From NCBI GenBank assembly GCA_026707445.1, contig JAPOWV010000022.1, forward strand, positions 1 through 48,000: 48,000 bases of DNA. Direction: 5' to 3'. Source of the DNA: Gammaproteobacteria bacterium. GTDB lineage: Bacteria; Pseudomonadota; Gammaproteobacteria; Steroidobacterales; Foliamicaceae. The notes below the pieces were generated by a model. That model saw only the letters and a program-made list of their open reading frames with translations. It was not told where the DNA came from and made no database searches. Each line of letters starts with the position of its first letter. The first letter of the stretch is position 1. Position numbers and translations under genes: made by a program. This document shows positions 1-8,472 of the stretch, piece by piece.

Positions 1-3000
1 CGCAAAAACCCCGAAAAATCCCCGCCAGAAAAAGCTGGTGAGATATGCGGGCTAGGCTTGGGCTTGTTGCGCGTAGGATCCGGCTCAAAAGGAGAGTGCC
101 CGTGCCCCGCTTCTCCGAGCCCGCCATTCTCCTCGCCGTCGTGTTCCTGCGTGGCGCTGTCCTCTGTAGGAACATCGTCGCCGCCAACGTCCTGCTGCGA
201 CCCTGCCGACGGTCCGAAGCTTGGATCGTCAAACTCCATTTCTACAGCACGTTCAAGCGCAAGGAGATCGACCGGCCGCGCTGTCGGCTTGAAGATCAAT
301 TGTTTGGCAACAGATTCGTACAGTCTGCGGGCACCAAGGCCCTGCTTCATCCAGAAAATTCCCGTGTGGGGATCGAATCCGGCATCAGCTTTCTGCGGGT
401 ACAGTCTGCGACGGAAGCGTAAGCGCACCGTCACGTCTTCGCCGAAACGAATGTCTTGGACGCGATTCAGCCGATCTTGCCAGTCATTGCGCAGCAATCC
501 GAGATCAACGCCCAACTCATTGAGTCGCTTTCGGAAGGTGCGCCGGAACCCGAACGACCTGAGTGCTCGGAAGCGCGCAAGAACATCACCGCTGACTGGG
601 ACGCACTCTCCCGAGGCGATGACGCTTTCCGGTTCCTTGAGGGCCTCTCGGAGCGACCTGACGCCTAACTCGCGTAGCCTTTCCGAGATCGGAGCTGTTA
701 CCTGCTTCGCGTGATCGATGACCAACAGAACGCGACTGTCATTTTTAATGACAGCATCTTCGATGTCTCCGGCATCCGAGAGATAGACCGGTTTACGCCG
801 CGCGAATTTGACCGATACGAGTCGCAAACCGTCCCGGTGTCTAGCTGGAATACATGGCGTGTCCGTGAAGCTTCGAGCCCAATGAACTGGTCCATTCTTA
901 TGGAGGAAATGACGCAGTACGCAGGGAATGTGCCGCCCAAGTATGTCTCGATCCTGTGTCGCAAGCCACCCGAAGAAGGCGCGGCTCGTCTCCGGTTTCG
1001 GCAAAGCGGAAGTTACCCCCGCCGCTCGGTAACGATTCTGGTCGTTCTGCGACAGCCCCTCAGTCAATGTGCGGGTCTTCCAATCGCCCCAGTAGTCGCC
1101 TCTATTACTGGCAAAGACCAGATCACGCGGCGCGCGCGACTGGCCGTCCACGGGAATGATGTGCTTCCCCGCGAGTTCACGCCGCTCGTCCTCATCAGGT
1201 TCGGTGATTCGCAAGAATTCCCTCAGTCGCGGTTGGAGGGCGGAGAAGTTGTCGGAATCTTCATCGAATGCTTCCAGAAGCATTTCCGCAGTGGGTCCAT
1301 TCAACGCTGGCGAGAACTTGGCCAGCCTGCCGGCGCGCTTTCGATCCATGAGCAGGAAGCGTTTGGGTAAGGCCAGTTGAACATTGGCGCGGCTTGCGAA
1401 GACCAGCTCCCCACGCAGTTGAATCGCTCCGTTCCGAGCAAGAGCTGGTAACTTCGACGCAGCCGCCTTGAGCAGAGGAGCAATGTATCTATCCCCAAGC
1501 AGAATAGATACATCGTTCTCGAAACGGCGCAATTCGTCGCTTCCGGCAGTGTCCGGTTGGCTCCCGATCTCAAAGCTCGCCAACTGTGTGTCAATCCAGG
1601 CCGCGATCTCCTCCTCGGTTGGCGTGCGGCGGATCGACGTTCGTGCCCTGCCTCCGACGGAAACCAGCTTGGAGCGTCGAACCTCCTTGTGCGGCCGCCG
1701 AATGAATCCGGCAAGAACGGTTCCAACGCGCCCCGAGCGAGGCTCGCAGAGATCGGATATCCTGCAGAGGCTGCTGTTCTCGTCTGGCCAGACAACGAGT
1801 TCGGCGAGCTTCGGTCGGTCACGCCGCGAAATATACCGACCGTTCAGCAACAGCCATTTCCAGAACATGCGCCGAGTTTGCTCGTCAGCCTGTGCAACGG
1901 TAGCGCTCTCCAGAAACTCTGCCATCGTGAACTTCCGAATCCTCCACTTCCTGCGCTTGAAGAGAGCATGCGCGACCAGGCCAGCATCGAGGATCGGAGG
2001 CAATTGCAATCCCGGTATATTGGATGGAAGCGACGCATTGGAATAGAGGTCATGCAAGGCTGTTGGTTGGCCATTAGTGTCGGGAAGAAGCAATGTTGAA
2101 AGAAGGGCGTCTTCATCCTCAGTTTTAAGCTCACCGTCCTTGAGCACCAACTCAATCAGATCGAGATATGCGCGTACGAAGAAAGATTGCGCAAATTCCC
2201 ATTTGCGCTCCGCGATCGCGCCGAAGTACTGGTTCCCTTGCGAAGTGATGCGATGTATCACGTCATTTTCGTCGAAGGTAACGAACTCTTCGGCAAAACC
2301 TGATGTATCCCCGTCTACTAATAAGCTGACGATATCCGGGTGCGTGCGCGGGTCGAGTTGCGCCTCCGAGGGCGGACTAAGCAAAGAAAGTAAAGGCTCA
2401 ACCTTGCCCACAGCCCAAGTCAACGCCGGCACCACAAACCGGTACCGTCTCTTCTCTTTTGGGGATCCTCGAGCAGCCCGTTTGCGCACAGCCGCCTTGG
2501 CCGTTCCCCTTTTTCCCCTTGTCGCGATTTCGACCGATTGGCGCCAATTCTGGACAGGCAATGCCCCCTTGGTGACAAGTGCTTCCAGCAGCAAGCGGGA
2601 GACCTTGCTTCCGTGGTCGGTGTTGGCACTCGGAATGATGGGGTTCAACCCGGCCGCCTTCCAACGTGGTATTGCGTACTGCGCGACCGCATCGATCAGC
2701 AGTGATTCACATGCCTCGCGCAATTCGGTGTTCGTGGCCTCGTTCCACGCGGGAGCTTGGCGTTCGTTATCCGAAGCAAATGGCGCGTTGAAATGAGTGC
2801 TATGTCCGGTTAGCGCCTCGCGCGAATTCGCAGGGTAGCCGATTGGATAGCGATACCTCCCGGTTCGTGTTCTTGGTTTTCCCCTTGTGTTAATCGCCCA
2901 GGATGCCTCGATGAAGACGCGCCTCCGGCGACGAAAGAATTCGGCAGCCCGATCCTTTAGAACACCCTTCAAAGGAACAAGGCGGCGAACTGCCCGTTCC

Positions 3001-3782
3001 CGCAGAGGATTCGGCAGGGGGGAGTACGTCCCGCTAACGGCACAATGCCGCTGGAAGACTTCCATCCGCTTGGGGGCCTTTCGCGGGCGAGTGCATGAGA
3101 ATAGAAATCGCGCCTCACCAAGCTTCCAGTGTTGCAAGACAATTTCGTACCGGGGGATGACCTCCGGCGAGACGATGCCCGCGAACTGTTCGGGCAGTCT
3201 TGCGCAAGCGGACTCGAATAGCGATTCGATTTCATCCGCACCGACTGCACGTAACTTTATGGCCTCCCCTTGAGTAGGCTCAAGGTCGGCGTTGCGATAC
3301 GGGACGACCACCCGGCATCCTTCAGTAGGCGCTTGGGGATCTTCCATCGGATGCTCTGACGCACCGGGGTGAGGTGACCTATTCCGTCCCTTGGCGTATA
3401 GCGTTTGAACAATAGTCTGACCAGCCGACATCAGACGGATTTCGTCACCAATCGTGAATGCGGTCTTGAGGCCGTGGTTCTTGACGCCGAATCTGCTGCG
3501 CTTCGCGGGAACCTCATCGCCGGCGCCCAATATCGTCTGGAGGCGTTGCCAGCCCTCCGAATCCACCGGCTCACCGTTCCCTTCACAGATCAGACTCGTC
3601 CTATCGAATGAAATGATGGTCCGGGTCGCTCCCTGGTCCAGATCGTTCTGGATCAACTCAGCTATGAGGTCGTTGCAATCAAGACCAACAAGATAGTTCC
3701 AAAATCCTGGTATCGCGTCGAACCTAGTAATGAATTGATTGCCTGCCCTTCGATCTGGATGGTTGACAACTTGCGCATCCAT
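1..3782 (-). CDS. Giant protein with N-terminal sacsin/GHKL-like ATPase domain (3' part beyond window)
   Basis: I read this minus-strand frame codon by codon: 1260 codons are open with no stop, and the gene runs off the left edge. The ATG at 3782-3780 is the first possible start after an in-frame TGA; no strong Shine-Dalgarno is visible. Residues about 35-115 look like a GHKL (Hsp90/histidine kinase/sacsin) ATP-binding fold. An N-box-like ELIQN (E42, N46) is followed by CEGNGEP near residue 70 in the place of the usual DxGxG, and by a glycine-rich lid RFGVKNHGLKTAF at about 98-110. The remainder resembles no domain I can name. The visible C-terminal part is acidic and low-complexity (about residues 1190-1245). 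Large proteins of this type (sacsin-like ATPase, sometimes with DUF3883) are often found in defence islands. A defence role here is inference; the ATPase fold is fairly secure. Confidence 0.8.
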   Translation of the reverse strand, partial: MDAQVVNHPDRRAGNQFITRFDAIPGFWNYLVGLDCNDLIAELIQNDLDQGATRTIISFDRTSLICEGNGEPVDSEGWQRLQTILGAGDEVPAKRSRFGVKNHGLKTAFTIGDEIRLMSAGQTIVQTLYAKGRNRSPHPGASEHPMEDPQAPTEGCRVVVPYRNADLEPTQGEAIKLRAVGADEIESLFESACARLPEQFAGIVSPEVIPRYEIVLQHWKLGEARFLFSCTRPRKAPKRMEVFQRHCAVSGTYSPLPNPLRERAVRRLVPLKGVLKDRAAEFFRRRRRVFIEASWAINTRGKPRTRTGRYRYPIGYPANSREALTGHSTHFNAPFASDNERQAPAWNEATNTELREACESLLIDAVAQYAIPRWKAAGLNPIIPSANTDHGSKVSRLLLEALVTKGALPVQNWRQSVEIATRGKRGTAKAAVRKRAARGSPKEKRRYRFVVPALTWAVGKVEPLLSLLSPPSEAQLDPRTHPDIVSLLVDGDTSGFAEEFVTFDENDVIHRITSQGNQYFGAIAERKWEFAQSFFVRAYLDLIELVLKDGELKTEDEDALLSTLLLPDTNGQPTALHDLYSNASLPSNIPGLQLPPILDAGLVAHALFKRRKWRIRKFTMAEFLESATVAQADEQTRRMFWKWLLLNGRYISRRDRPKLAELVVWPDENSSLCRISDLCEPRSGRVGTVLAGFIRRPHKEVRRSKLVSVGGRARTSIRRTPTEEEIAAWIDTQLASFEIGSQPDTAGSDELRRFENDVSILLGDRYIAPLLKAAASKLPALARNGAIQLRGELVFASRANVQLALPKRFLLMDRKRAGRLAKFSPALNGPTAEMLLEAFDEDSDNFSALQPRLREFLRITEPDEDERRELAGKHIIPVDGQSRAPRDLVFASNRGDYWGDWKTRTLTEGLSQNDQNRYRAAGVTSALPKPETSRAFFGWLATQDRDILGRHIPCVLRHFLHKNGPVHWARSFTDTPCIPARHRDGLRLVSVKFARRKPVYLSDAGDIEDAVIKNDSRVLLVIDHAKQVTAPISERLRELGVRSLREALKEPESVIASGECVPVSGDVLARFRALRSFGFRRTFRKRLNELGVDLGLLRNDWQDRLNRVQDIRFGEDVTVRLRFRRRLYPQKADAGFDPHTGIFWMKQGLGARRLYESVAKQLIFKPTARPVDLLALERAVEMEFDDPSFGPSAGSQQDVGGDDVPTEDSATQEHDGEENGGLGEAGHGHSPFEPDPTRNKPKPSPHISPAFSGGDFSGFL

Positions 3783-3950
3783 AGCATCAGGACCGAAGAT
3801 GCGAATCGCGGGTGCCGCACGCCTTAGCTGCTGCCTGTGAATATGGTCCGAGCATCATTCTTGGTCGTTAACCTGCGGCTGCCATCTGCTCGAGCCCAGC
3901 GCCGAGTGTTCCGGGCAACCGAGCGATTAGATTCGTGCTGTCGCCGAAAA

Positions 3951-4163
3951 TCAACCCCACTGCGTGGACCTACCCGCCACGACTCGCGCGATTGTCGAAA
4001 CGCGCGTAGCCGTGCAAAGGCGCCCATTATTGTCGTTTCTCTCCGGCCCACCGATCAGGTAGTCGCGATGGCAAATCGCACTCGCGGCCGCCTCGCGCGT
4101 GGCCAAGGGCAGATAAAGAGGCTCATCTATGCGCTGCATGCGGCCCAACGCGAAACGGCTCGG
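3951..4163 (-). pseudogene. Remnant of a RecG-like/COG2865 ATP-binding regulator
   Basis: A short minus-strand frame, open only between a TAA (4166-4164) and a TGA (3953-3951), reads RIDEPLYLPLATREAAASAI followed by CHRDYLIGG. This closely resembles the conserved 'R-x-D-x-P-L-Y-P-P-x-A-L-R-E-A-L-x-N-A-x-C-H-R-D-Y-S-I-x-G' block of schlafen-AlbA/HATPase_c_4 'ATP-dependent DNA helicase RecG-like' transcriptional regulators. The family members are several hundred residues long and nothing recognisable lies on either side, so this is a relic. It sits just upstream of the giant ATPase gene and on the same strand. The rest of 3783-4457 shows no other supportable gene. Confidence 0.5.
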
Positions 4164-4457
4164 TTAGGCAGCATGTTGCGGAGAAGGCCTTGTCGGCGGC
4201 ATGCTCAAGCAAACGACCAGTAGAAGCAATGGGTTGCGTTGAAGGCTATGCGCCGGCCCTGGCGATTTCTTCGCCACCTGCGCAGTCGCCTGCCCGTAAC
4301 CCCAGAATCCAGAGGCGGATCGCCTAGTCGTAGGCATCGGTTTCCAGTCGAAATCGGCGCTTTACCGAACGCAGGTTTGCGGAATGTTACCCGTAAAATC
4401 CATAGAGCTTGCGGCGGGAAATCGCCAGGCACCGGACATTCAGATGGAGATTTCAGC

Positions 4458-4691
4458 GTGACTACCGCGATACCGCTCACGGACGAGGCCGAGCAGCGGA
4501 TCGACTTTCTTGTGTCGCAAACCGGGCGTAGCAAGGCCTACTATCTCCGTGAAATCGTTGAACGCGGTTTGGAGGACTTGGAAGACTACTATCTTGCTGC
4601 GGAAGCGCTCCAACGCGCCCGAAGCGGCAAGGAGCGCGTTTATTCGATGAATGAAGCCAGACGGAATCTTTGTTTAGATCGGTCAGTGTGA
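4458..4691 (+). CDS. Orphan ribbon-helix-helix (RelB/DUF6290-type) antitoxin-like protein
   Basis: This 77-residue protein starts at a GTG preceded by GGAG about eight bases upstream. An upstream ATG in the same frame (4239) would add residues that look non-coding. The N-terminus TTAIPLTDEAEQRIDFLV, followed by a GRSKAYYLREIVERGLEDLED stretch, is the beta strand plus two helices of a ribbon-helix-helix fold. Such proteins bind operator DNA as dimers and usually pair with a RelE/ParE toxin that they neutralise. No toxin gene follows: the next gene is the oxidoreductase operon. It may be an orphan antitoxin, the survivor of a decayed module, or a stand-alone repressor. The fold is fairly certain; the role is open. 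Confidence 0.7.
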   Translation: MTTAIPLTDEAEQRIDFLVSQTGRSKAYYLREIVERGLEDLEDYYLAAEALQRARSGKERVYSMNEARRNLCLDRSV

Positions 4692-4703
4692 GGATCCGGG
4701 CCC

Positions 4704-4734
4704 TTGGGTTTAAGTTACGGGCAACTTGTATAAT
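4704..4734 (+). promoter_or_regulatory. Putative sigma-70 promoter of the 2-oxoacid oxidoreductase operon
   Basis: A perfect TATAAT (4729-4734) lies about 40 bases before the first gene of the operon. A weak -35-like TTGGGT (4704-4709) is 19 bases upstream. The -10 match is strong and the -35 match is poor, so a single housekeeping promoter is plausible but unproven. Confidence 0.5.
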
Positions 4735-4775
4735 TCCTGATTCAAGCATCCGGCCGTTGCTCCCGCGGGGCGTGC

Positions 4776-6632
4776 ATGCAGCCCACCGATATACGTAACC
4801 CAGACTATTTCCATCGCGTTGTCGATTGCCAGTGGGGCTGCCCGGCGCACACCGACATCCCCGAGTACATCCGGCTGATCGCGCAGGGACGCTACGCCGA
4901 TGCCTACATGCTCAACCGCAAGTCCAACGTGTTCCCCGCGATCCTGGGCCGGGTTTGCGACCGCCCCTGCGAGCCGGTCTGCCGGCGCGGCCGGGTCGAG
5001 GAAAAGCCCGTGGCAATCTGCAGGCTGAAGCGCGTGGCAGCGGACTTGAGGGGCGACATCGACCATCGGCTGCCCACAGCGCCAAGCGAAAAGAACGGCA
5101 AGCGCGTTGCCCTGATCGGCGCCGGCTGCGCCTCGCTCACTGTGGCCAACGACCTGGCGCCGCTCGGATACGAACTGGTCATCTACGAGTCGCTCGACAA
5201 GCCGGGCGGCCTGATGCGCACCAATATTCCGGCCTTCCGCCTGCCGGTCGAAGTCCTGGACGAGGAGATGGATCAGATCCTGCGCATGGATATCGACCTT
5301 CGGCTGGGTCACGAGATCAAGAGCATGCGCGATCTGCTGGAAAACGGCGGCTATGACGCGGTGTTCGTGGGCACCGGGGCGCCCAAGGGCAAGGAGCTGA
5401 ACCTGCCCGGGCGGCACGATACGAAGTCCATACATATCGGCATCGAGTGGCTGGAAAGCGTGGCGTTCGGCCATCTGGACTCCATCGGGGAGCGGGTGCT
5501 CATCATCGGCGTCGGCAACACGGCCATGGACTGCTGCCGCACCTCCCTGCGCCTGGGCGCGAACGACGTAAAGGTCATGGCGCGCAAGCCGCGGGGCTTT
5601 TTCAAGGCTTCCGACTGGGAGCTGGAAGATGCCGAGGAAGAAAAGGTGGAAATCGTCGTAAACCACTCGCCCAAGGAATTCGTCGTCGAGGACGGGAAGC
5701 TGAAGGGCATGGTCTTCGACCTGATGGAATACGACATCGTCGACGGAAGGATCGCCGACAGCCGTATCACCGGCCAGGAGTTCTTCCCCTGCGACGACGT
5801 GATCCTGGCGATAGGCCAGGAAACCGCCTTCCCCTGGGTTGAGCGCGACATCGGCATCGATTTCGACCGCTGGGACGTTCCGGTTGTCGATCGCGTCACC
5901 TATGAGTCCACGCGCGAGGGTGTCTTCTTCGGCGGCGATGCCGCCTTTGGTCCCGAGAACATCATCTGGGCGGTGGAGCATGGCCACCAGGCGGCCATTT
6001 CGATCCACAAGTACTGTCACGGCGAGCCGATTACCGAGCGCATGCCTCCCGGCATGAACCTGCTGGCCGCCAAGATGGGCATCCACGAATGGAGTTATTC
6101 GAACGATTACGAGACCGCGCCCAGGCGGGCCATGCAGCATATGAGCCTGGAGAAAAGGTTCCGCAAACTGGACATCGAGGTGGAACTGGGCTTTACCCCG
6201 GAACAGGCCGCACGCGAAGCGCAACGCTGCCTGAACTGCGATATACAGACGGTATTCGAAGCCCCTCTCTGCATCGAATGCGATGCCTGCGTGGACATCT
6301 GCCCCGTGCATTGTCTGACGATCGCGCCGAACGGGGAAGAGGAGGACCTGCGGGAACGCCTTACCGTCCCGGCGCGCAACCTCGACCAGCCGCTTTACGT
6401 TTCGGCTGAACTGCCCCAGACCGCCAGGGTGATGGTCAAGGACGAGGACCTGTGCGTGCATTGCGGGCTCTGCGCGGAACGCTGCCCGACAGCGGCCTGG
6501 GACATGCAGAAATCGGAATTGCTGACTCCGTACGTGCACCATGAAGCCGCCGATCAGCCGCCCCAGGGGTCGCTCGGCAAGCGCAAGGCCGGGGCCGAGA
6601 CGAAGGAAGCGCCGGTTCGCACGGCGGCCTAG
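4776..6632 (+). CDS. GltD-like FAD/NAD(P) oxidoreductase with ferredoxin domain (KorC-type subunit)
   Basis: This 618-residue protein probably passes electrons between NAD(P)H and the 2-oxoacid oxidoreductase encoded next to it. N-terminal cysteines C18, C22, C61, C65 and C69 belong to the Fer4_20 domain found in glutamate synthase small subunits and dihydropyrimidine dehydrogenase. A first Rossmann motif VALIGAGCAS (about 111-120) binds FAD, and a second, IIGVGNTAMD (about 245), suits NAD(P). Two 4Fe-4S motifs close the protein: CIECDACVDICPVHC and CVHCGLCAERCPTAAW. The following gene starts 17 bases downstream. NADP-linked three-subunit 2-oxoglutarate oxidoreductases with such a subunit are known from Azoarcus/Thauera. 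Assigning NADP rather than NAD is inference. Confidence 0.88.
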   Translation: MQPTDIRNPDYFHRVVDCQWGCPAHTDIPEYIRLIAQGRYADAYMLNRKSNVFPAILGRVCDRPCEPVCRRGRVEEKPVAICRLKRVAADLRGDIDHRLPTAPSEKNGKRVALIGAGCASLTVANDLAPLGYELVIYESLDKPGGLMRTNIPAFRLPVEVLDEEMDQILRMDIDLRLGHEIKSMRDLLENGGYDAVFVGTGAPKGKELNLPGRHDTKSIHIGIEWLESVAFGHLDSIGERVLIIGVGNTAMDCCRTSLRLGANDVKVMARKPRGFFKASDWELEDAEEEKVEIVVNHSPKEFVVEDGKLKGMVFDLMEYDIVDGRIADSRITGQEFFPCDDVILAIGQETAFPWVERDIGIDFDRWDVPVVDRVTYESTREGVFFGGDAAFGPENIIWAVEHGHQAAISIHKYCHGEPITERMPPGMNLLAAKMGIHEWSYSNDYETAPRRAMQHMSLEKRFRKLDIEVELGFTPEQAAREAQRCLNCDIQTVFEAPLCIECDACVDICPVHCLTIAPNGEEEDLRERLTVPARNLDQPLYVSAELPQTARVMVKDEDLCVHCGLCAERCPTAAWDMQKSELLTPYVHHEAADQPPQGSLGKRKAGAETKEAPVRTAA

Positions 6633-6648
6633 TGCACTAGGTGGGCTC

Positions 6649-8448
6649 ATGCCGGCAGACAACGATTTCACGATTCGCATCGCCAACGTAAACGGCACCG
6701 GCTCGGCCAGCGCCAATTCGTTGCTGATGAAGACCCTGTTCAGGATGGGCATCCCGGTCGCGGGCAAGAACTACTTTCCGTCCAACATCCAGGGCCTGCC
6801 CACCTGGTACGAGGTGCGCGCCAGTCACCGCGGATACCTGGCGCGCTCCGGCAGCGTGGACATAGCGGTGGCGATGAACGCCGAGACGTATCAGCGCGAC
6901 CTTCGCGAGCTGACCTCCGGCGGTTACCTGCTCTACGACTCCACCTGGCCGCGCCGCGAGGTGCTGCGGCGCGAGGACGTGCACATCCTGGGCGTTCCCC
7001 TGGCGCGCATGTGCAACGAGAATTTCGACAACGCCCGGGCGCGCATCCTGATGAAGAACATCGCCTACGTGGGCGTGCTGGCGGCGTTGCTGGAGCTCGA
7101 TCTCGACATCATCCGGGAGTTGCTGCGGCAGACATTCGCCCGCAAGAAGCCGCTGCTGGAGGCCAATCAGATCGCCATCGGCCTCGGTTACGACTACGCC
7201 CGCGAGCACCTGCACTGCCCATTGCCTTTCACGGCCCGCTCAATGGATGGGCCGGGTTCGCAAATCATCATCGACGGCAACACGGCGGCGGCCCTGGGCT
7301 GCGTTTACGCCGGCGCCACGTTCGGCGCCTGGTACCCGATTACGCCGTCCACTTCGCTGATGGATGCGTTTCGCAGTTTTTGCTCCCGCTTTCGCACCGC
7401 CGAGGACGAGACGCGTAATTACTGCGTGATCCAGGCCGAAGACGAACTGGCCGCGATCGGCATGGTGCTGGGCGCCGGATGGAACGGCGCGCGCGCGTTT
7501 ACGCCCACCTCCGGCCCAGGTATTTCGCTGATGTCCGAGTTCCTCGGCTACGGCTACTACGCGGAGATTCCGGCGGTCCTGTTCGACGTGCAGCGGGTGG
7601 GTCCGTCCACCGGCATGCCGACCCGCACGCAGCAGGGCGACATCCTGTCCTGCGCCTACGCCTCGCACGGCGATACGCGCCACGTCCTGCTCTTCCCCTC
7701 CACCCCGAGAGAGTGCTTTGAAATGGCGGCAACGGCCTTCGACCTGGCCGAAAGACTGCAGACGCCGGTGATCGTGCTTTCGGACCTGGACCTGGGCATG
7801 AACGACTGGATGAGCGAGGAGCTGACCTGGGACGACGAGTACCGGCCCGATCGCGGCAAGGTGTTGCGCGCGGAACAGCTTGAGGACATGGAGGCCTTCT
7901 ATCGCTACTTGGACGTGGACGGCGATGGCGTGCCGTACCGCACGCTGCCGGGCGAGCATCCAACGGGGGCGTTCTTCACCCGCGGGTCGGGACACAACAT
8001 GCACGGCGGCTACACCGAGAACGCCGGCGAGTACCAGGAGGTCCTGGATCGCCTGCGCAGGAAATGGGATCATGCGGCCACCATCGTGCCGCGGCCCGAA
8101 ATTCGCACGGCCCCCGGCGCGCAGGCCGGGATGATCACGCTGGGCACCGGCCATTCCGCCTGCCGCGAAGCGCTGGACACTCTGGCCGGACGAGGCGTGG
8201 CGCTGGATTACATGAAGATCAATGCATTCCCCTTCGGCGCGGAAGTCGAGACTTTCCTGAAGGACCACAAGCGCATCTACGTCGTGGAGCAGAACCGCGA
8301 CGCGCAGTTGCGCACGCTGCTGATCAACGAGGCCGGCGGCCGCGCCGAGCAGCTCGTGGAAGTATTGCACTACAACGGCATGCCGATCCCCGCGACCTCG
8401 ATCGTAAGCGCGGTCGAGGCCGACATGCTCCGGGACCGGGCGGCTTAG
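6649..8448 (+). CDS. korA: 2-oxoacid:acceptor oxidoreductase, fused gamma-alpha subunit
   Basis: This 599-residue subunit belongs to the thiamine-diphosphate enzymes that oxidatively decarboxylate (or reductively carboxylate) 2-oxoacids using low-potential electron carriers. The ATG at 6649 follows AGGTGG at good spacing; an ATG 108 bases upstream would overlap the previous gene and add an arginine-rich tail, so I rejected it. Residues about 5-190 form the gamma (CoA/transport) domain beginning TIRIANVNGTGSASAN. The alpha domain starts near residue 210, with the hallmark YPITPSTS (229-236) and, further on, GPSTGMPTRTQQGD. This last motif is typical of KorA-type subunits. 2-oxoglutarate is the likeliest substrate, but pyruvate or branched-chain oxoacids cannot be excluded from sequence alone. 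Confidence 0.88.
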   Translation: MPADNDFTIRIANVNGTGSASANSLLMKTLFRMGIPVAGKNYFPSNIQGLPTWYEVRASHRGYLARSGSVDIAVAMNAETYQRDLRELTSGGYLLYDSTWPRREVLRREDVHILGVPLARMCNENFDNARARILMKNIAYVGVLAALLELDLDIIRELLRQTFARKKPLLEANQIAIGLGYDYAREHLHCPLPFTARSMDGPGSQIIIDGNTAAALGCVYAGATFGAWYPITPSTSLMDAFRSFCSRFRTAEDETRNYCVIQAEDELAAIGMVLGAGWNGARAFTPTSGPGISLMSEFLGYGYYAEIPAVLFDVQRVGPSTGMPTRTQQGDILSCAYASHGDTRHVLLFPSTPRECFEMAATAFDLAERLQTPVIVLSDLDLGMNDWMSEELTWDDEYRPDRGKVLRAEQLEDMEAFYRYLDVDGDGVPYRTLPGEHPTGAFFTRGSGHNMHGGYTENAGEYQEVLDRLRRKWDHAATIVPRPEIRTAPGAQAGMITLGTGHSACREALDTLAGRGVALDYMKINAFPFGAEVETFLKDHKRIYVVEQNRDAQLRTLLINEAGGRAEQLVEVLHYNGMPIPATSIVSAVEADMLRDRAA

Positions 8449-8472
8449 GCGCCGCCGGATGAAGAACACGGC

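Noticed and set aside
45..3696. Many overlapping open frames on the plus strand (for example 58-714, 1468-2046, 2077-2796, 2887-3273)
   Set aside because: They lie opposite the single 1260-codon minus-strand frame, which carries recognisable ATPase motifs. Their sequences are low-complexity and have no family resemblance.
4710..6767. 685-codon minus-strand open frame opposite the GltD-like gene
   Set aside because: It is the antisense of a high-GC gene with clear Fe-S and Rossmann motifs. No independent similarity or ribosome binding site was seen.
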